The notes under the pieces are model-generated. The model was not told where the DNA came from, did no database searches, and saw only the letters and a program-made list of their open reading frames with translations. A DNA stretch of 64,000 bases from Chamaecyparis obtusa (taxonomy: Eukaryota; Streptophyta; Pinopsida; Cupressales; Cupressaceae), in the NCBI GenBank assembly GCA_027943335.1, contig BSBK01001296.1, forward strand, positions 1 to 64,000, written 5' to 3'. The position numbers were made by a program, and so were the translations under genes. Positions 58,981 to 64,000 of the stretch are shown here, in pieces; position 1 is the first letter of the stretch; the number at the start of each line of letters is the position of its first letter.

Positions 58981-60100
58981 AAGTTTCATCAAAAATGACG
59001 GAAGCCTTATTGTTTAAGTACCAATGCTTACTTTGAAGAACATGATAAAGAGGATATTATTCCTTTACCAATGGATCCTCCAATATGAAGTGATTTGTTA
59101 ATAACTGAGACTGTTGATATTCAAATGGATGAGAACAATCCTGAAAAGATAATAAAGATTGGGAAATGTTTGAATCAGGATGAGCGTGATCAATTAGTTT
59201 CCCTGTTACTTAAATTTAAGGACATTTTTTCTTGGACATATTAAGATATGCTGGGTATAGATTCTAAGATTGTTACTCATAACATTTTTTTAAAACCAAA
59301 TATGAAACCTGTGAAGAAGAAAATTTGAAAGATGAATCCACGAATTGCTTTATTGGTTAAAATTGAAATTGAAAAGTTATTGGATTCTAGATTTATCTGT
59401 TCGATTGATTACTCAGATTGGATTTCAAACATTGTGCCTATTTCAAAAAGAGAAAATAAGATAAGGATGTGTATTGATTTCAGAGACATGAATGAGGCAT
59501 CCTTAAAAGATGATTTCCCATGACCTAACATTGATATGATTGTGGATTCAACAGCGGGTCATGCGTTGTTATCCTTTATGGATGTTTTTCCTGGATATAA
59601 TCAAATATTTATTCCTCCTGAAGATCAATTTAAGACTACATTTATAACACCTTGGGGAACCTTTTGTTGGGTCATGATGCCTTTTGGATTAAATAATGCA
59701 GGAGCAACTTATCAACGAGCTATGACTTTGATTTTTCATAATTACATTCATAAGATTCTTGAAGATTATGTGGATGATCGATATCCTAGCAAAGTATATA
59801 CAAAGAGAAGATCATGTTACTATTTTATGACAAATATTTGAAAGGATTACAAGTTACAACATGAGATTGAATCCTAAGAAATGTGTCTTTGGAGTTGATT
59901 CTGGTAAGTTATTAGGATTTATAATCTCTAAGCAAGGCATAGAAGTAGATACTGAAAATATTAAAGCTATTGTTAATATGCCTCCTCCTAAGAATATTTC
60001 TCAGTTATGGAGTTTACAAGGAAAAATACAAGCTATTCATCACTTTGTTTCTAATTTAGTTGATATAACTATTCCTATTACTTCCTTGCTTAGAAAGGAT
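58981..60100 (+). pseudogene. pol: Reverse transcriptase of Tat-like element 8 (broken)
   Basis: FSWTY, stop, DMLGIDSKIVTHNI, then from 59332 RIALLVKIEIEKLLDSRFI, DWISNIVPISK, RMCIDFRDMNEASLKDDFP (stop), SFMDVFPGYNQI, FKTTFITPWGTFCWVMMPFGL, ATYQRAMTLIF, and YVDD near 59769-59780, followed by a frameshift. RLNPKKCVFGV and LLGFIISKQGIEVD continue from 59861. Catalytic aspartates intact. Confidence 0.9.
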
Positions 60101-60640
60101 ACCACTTTCTCTTGGAATGATGAATGTAAACAAACTTTTGCACAATTTAAGAAGTACCTTGCCAATCCTCCTATCTTGCAACTAGATAAATTTGATAAAC
60201 CATTTCATTTGTATACTTTAGCAACTTTGAAGGTCCTGAGTGCATTGTTAGCTCAAAATGATAAGAATGGTAAGGAAAGACTTGTGTATTACATTAGTCA
60301 GACTTTACTTGATTATGAAACAAGATACATAGATTTGGAGAGACAATGTTTAGTTGTACTTTATGCATGCTAGAAACTCTGACATTATCTTATAAATGTT
60401 GAAGTCAATGTGATCATTAAATTTGATCCTTTGAAACATCTTTTCTCACAAACTGATCTCTCTGGCTGTTTGGCAAAGTGGATGATGTTACTTACATAAT
60501 TTGATATTAATTTCATTTCTCAAAAGTCTATTAAGGGATAGGCTTTAACAAATTATTTAACTGAAGCTTCTTGTCCTCATTCTGATACATGCTCTACTTT
60601 AGTAGAATATCTTGTTGACAATATTCTAGCTATTAAATAG
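60101..60640 (+). pseudogene. pol: Retroviral-type RNase H of element 8 (degenerate)
   Basis: FSWNDECKQTFAQFKKYL links it to RT. The first catalytic block reads HLYTLATLKVLSALLAQ, without the Asp of active enzymes. VYYISQTLLDYETRYIDLERQ, KFDPLKHLFSQ and CLAKWMMLL follow, with TAGs near 60372 and 60540. This is the third Tat-like element here with this catalytic loss. Confidence 0.83.
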
Positions 60641-60644
60641 GATG

Positions 60645-60830
60645 ATATTTAGAAATTATATTTTGACAGGTCAAAGTGTAAGATAGGTTCTAGTGTTGGT
60701 ATTATCTTAATTCCTCCTACAAAAAAACCAATCCCTTTATCATACAAATTAACCTTTCCTTGTACTAATAACATTGCGTAGTATGAAGCTCTTATAGTAG
60801 GTCTATGAGCAACTTCATCTCTTAACATCA
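60645..60830 (+). pseudogene. pol: Archaeal-type RNase H of element 8, truncated
   Basis: KLYFDRSKCKIGSSVGIILI (first Asp, about 60665), PLSYKLTFPCTNNIA, stop, YEALIVGL. It ends at 60830, immediately before the TG of the next LTR. The order RT-RH-aRNH matches element 2, not element 5. The C-terminal half and integrase should lie to the right of element 9, outside the window. Confidence 0.8.
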
Positions 60831-62549
60831 TGTATCATCTTAAAATGGAAGCACTTCCATGATAAGAGCATTTAGACCTCCGAGTAAGTGGTCTAGGGTC
60901 ATGTTAAGCACCTTGATTGGGTCTTTTCATGTATCTTGCTTTCTCCCTACTTTCCACTTCTTTTCTGCACTTGATTTCTTTATTCTAGGTGAAATTAGGG
61001 TTAGGATCTCAAGGATTCTCCTTAATTTCCCTCTTCCATGGCTCTATTTTCTAGGTAGGACTTAGAAATAGGTCCTCCTAGCCTTTATCATAGTCATCAT
61101 AGGATTTTATTCCTATCCTTGGCATTTTTTCCCTTTCTGGTATCATTTGTAGTTTTTTGGGCATCCTCGGGACCTCATGTCCTGGTTCTGGCTAGATCTG
61201 GGCCCATAGGGTCAAAATTGAGGTTGATCCTAACTAGGTCATAATCGAGCTCAATCTTGACTAGGTCATAATCAAACTCGATCTTGACTAGGTCAGTTAC
61301 AAGCTTGATTTTTCCCCCCTATCCAAATTTCAAAATTCTTTGATTTCCAGGTGTTGGGTTTTTGGGGATATTTGTTTTCCCACCTCCTAGTTGGCCATTT
61401 CAGATTTCAGAATGGTAAATCCTTAAATTTCATTTATTCTAGGTATATTTTCTAAATTTTATGACCTAATTGGATTTAATTCTCCAAGGTGGCCCCTCTA
61501 GAGGATTGTGCCCTAGTTCACTATAAAAGGAGGCCTTCCTCTCTCATTTTCACATCCATTATTCACATCTCATCATCAAGTTTGGTGAGAACATCTCATC
61601 TCAAGCAATTGCAATCTCTCAAGCTCTCAAGTGCAAGAAAGCCTTCAAGCATTCAAGTGTTCAAGCATCCATCCCTTAAGGAGATCCATTGTTAGCCATT
61701 GAAGGATTCAATCTCTTTGGAGCCCCCTTGAAGATCCATCCTTCTACATTCATCCAAGCCTCCTCATATGCAAATATAAAGTCAATATTGGTGTTGAAGA
61801 TCAAATTCCATTGATTGGAGACATCCTACATTCATTATACATCCATTGAAGCATTCCTACTTATGGATTTGAGGATTCGAATCCTCTACAAGGACTTCAA
61901 CATAAGCGAGGTGAATTGTTTCAATTACTTTGTTTATACACACTACATTTCAATTCAATTTAAGGTTAATTCCTAAATTGGGGTTTGACCAAGGCAAACC
62001 CCCCATACAAACAAAACCCCCATTTTCTTGCAAGTACAGGTGCGGGATTTCAGATCTGAGAGTAGATTTGGATACCCTTTTCAATGAACTTCCAAGATCT
62101 ACGATCAAGGTCAAAATTGACCTTCAAATAAAGAATCTAGCCTTTGACCTTTTATGAGGGTTGAAGTCTACCTACTGTCAAAAAGATAAAAGATTTTTGG
62201 GTTTTCTTCGTCTCTGCATTTCCAGTTTGAAACAGGTTGCAGAATTGCTTGAAAGTACACACAGACATAAAAAATCAGCATTTTCCAAATTTTCCCTAAT
62301 TTGAGGTTAGTATTTGTATTTCAATTATTTTAGATTTGAAGCATAATTCAACCATAGGGAAATATAGGGTTTCTCTCTCTCTTTCATATTCTTCATAGAT
62401 TGATTTGATTGTGCATTATCCTTTTAGTTGATCAAATTAGATCTCTCCTTTGGGAAACCTGGATTTGGGAATAGATCTCATATTTCCCCCACATACATTA
62501 TTCATACTTTTACATTTGAATAGTGGTGATGCCATTTTAACACTATTCA
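60831..62549 (+). repeat. 5' LTR of Tat-like element 9
   Basis: 1719 bp, TGTATCATC...CTATTCA, same family as 55441-57070. It is followed by PBS, leader and gag, so it is a 5' LTR, not the 3' LTR of element 8; no polypurine tract precedes it. TATAAAAG at 61522-61529. Tandem 27 bp CTAGGTCA units lie at 61234-61313, with a perfect palindrome AAGGTCAAAATTGACCTT at 62107-62124. Confidence 0.88.
61522..61529 (+). promoter_or_regulatory. TATA box of the element 9 LTR
   Basis: TATAAAAG in the context ttcacTATAAAAGgagg, about 690 bp into the LTR. Confidence 0.7.
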
Positions 62550-62552
62550 TTT

Positions 62553-62569
62553 TGGTGAACTTGACATTC
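62553..62569 (+). other. Primer binding site of element 9
   Basis: TGGTGAACTTGACATTC, three bases after the LTR end. The first eight bases are identical to the site of element 8. Confidence 0.6.
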
Positions 62570-62740
62570 TTACTCTCTTTTCTTTTGTGGAATTGGATGC
62601 CCTATTGTGCTTTCCTTTTATGTTGTTAGTATTAGATTTTTCCTTTGTGTTAGATCTTGCATGCTAATTAGATTTCAAAAATCCAAAAATATTCATGCTT
62701 TATGTGTTCTTAGTTTAGTTCATTTGCATTACATTAGTTT

Positions 62741-64000
62741 ATGAGCTTTACTACCACTAGTCCTACTTATAACATTCTAGTTAGAAGAAGTCATAGACTC
62801 ATGGGTGCCTTTGATCCTGAATCTTCCTCTCCTTTCTTTAGGATCCTGGATGATAACTTGACTCTTCATGATTCCAATCCTACTATGGAGAAAAAGTCTT
62901 CTCACTCATCTCATGATGAGGATGATGCTTTAAGAGTTCCTCCTGAAAAAGTCCAAAAATTTTCCACTGAACTTGATAAAATGGGTAATTGGCTTATTCA
63001 AGAGAACCATAATCAAGATTCCATTCAAGCTATAGAGGCTCTTAAGAAAGTTCTCCGTGATAGTGATCAAGGTGTTAACCTCTTGTGTGGTATTACTCAC
63101 CTTGTGCATTCAAATGTTAAACCTTTAGCTCAAGAAGCTCAAGATTTAGGGTTGATTCCTCCTATCACTAGTGTTCAACCTCCTTCTAATCCTTTACCTA
63201 GTATTCCTACCTATACTCCTTCTTTGGTGACTGTGACGGTTCCCTCTGTTCCTATGAGTGTTCCTCATGTGTCCCTTCTTACATCACAACCTTCATATCA
63301 TAATGTTCCTTTTACTTATTCCAATCCACTTGCAACTGTAGCTCCTAATGTCCCTCCAGTTGTGTCTTCTATGCTTGAAACTTCTTACACTTTACCTAGT
63401 GTGCCTAATCTTGCTACTCCTATTTCCTCTAATGATTCAACAATTATCAGTTTGGCTCAAACTGTTTCATCCTTACAACAAAAAATTTCTTCCTTAACTC
63501 AAAGCAAGTTTAGTATTCCTACATGTGACATGGGAAGTCCCTTGTCCCAGGATATTATTCATACTCCTGTTCCTCAGCAAGGTGAGATGCCTCATCTTGA
63601 GAATTATAATGGAAAAGGAGATCTTGTTCATCATGTTAAAACATTCCAAATACTTTGTAGTGATTATTCTCATGACCATAGGATTTTAGCCAAACTATTT
63701 GCTAGAACCTTCCGTGACAAGGCCTTACAATGGTATTGTTCCTTGCCTCCTTATTCCATTGATTCCTTTCCACAACTTGCTACAAAACAACATTGGCCCA
63801 CAAGTGTCTTTGATTGATTTGATGCATTGTAAACAAAGTGCTAAAGAAAAATTGACTGAATTTATTGGTACATTTAAGCATTTGCATGCTCAAATTTCCT
63901 ATCAAGTTCCTAATATTGATATTCTACGTATGTTTATTTCAAATTTGCAAAAAGATATTAGAGATAAGATTTTGCTTACTGAATTTACCTCTTTTCAACA
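62741..64000 (+). pseudogene. gag: gag of Tat-like element 9 (one frameshift, runs off the window)
   Basis: ATG 62741 opens a 358-codon frame with no internal stop, the cleanest gag here. The N-terminal half is acidic/Ser-rich; the middle is a long Pro/Ser/Val-rich linker (63150-63420); the capsid core follows with ENYNGKGDLVHHVKTFQILC (63600-63660), LFARTFRDKALQWYCSLPPYSIDSFPQLA. A single-base shift near 63785 ends this frame at TGA 63815. The Gag sequence continues in another frame as SLIDLMHCKQSAKEKLTEF and DIRDKILLTEF to the window end. Confidence 0.88.

Noticed and set aside
60831..62549. Reading this LTR as the 3' LTR of element 8, giving a complete short element
   Set aside because: No purine tract precedes it, integrase is absent, and it is followed by its own PBS and gag.

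Overview
This window looks like repeat-dense nuclear DNA from a large-genome land plant. The species cannot be named from sequence alone. Evidence: plant-type Ty3/gypsy (Athila- and Tat-like) and Ty1/copia LTR retrotransposons fill most of it, with primer sites matching plant tRNA-Asp and tRNA-Lys 3' ends. A decayed exon cluster resembles a plant type II formin. I find no intact host gene, tRNA, rRNA or CRISPR array, and almost every coding stretch is broken by stops or frameshifts.

Layout: (1) 1-11403, an Athila-like element (+): partial 5' LTR, PBS, gag, pol, a long third ORF in the env position, PPT, 3' LTR. (2) 11404-23791, a Tat-like element (-), its 3' side cut by element 1. Its pol order is PR-RT-RH-aRNH-INT, and its 5' LTR is 22925-23791. 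(3) 23792-26953, old host sequence with a formin pseudogene (24577-25365, -). (4) 26954-47543, a copia element (+). Its 5' LTR is split by (5), a second Tat-like element at 26978-39421 (-) with 2.9 kb LTRs. Element 5's gag-pol lies in one frame, with an archaeal-type RNase H (aRNH) between protease and RT. (6) 47549-51701, gene-less, with diverged tandem repeats. (7) 51702-55440, a decayed copia element (+) carrying a 955 bp insertion. (8) 55441-60830, a Tat-like element (+) that starts inside the copia RT. (9) 60831-64000, a second copy of the same family (+) that starts inside the aRNH of element 8 and runs off the window.

The window is therefore a stack of nested insertions. The filled and unfilled copies of the copia LTR date element 5 as younger than element 4. 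Elements 8 and 9 begin exactly at LTR 5' ends inside coding domains, so their missing right halves should lie beyond the window. All family calls come from motifs read by eye; no database was searched.
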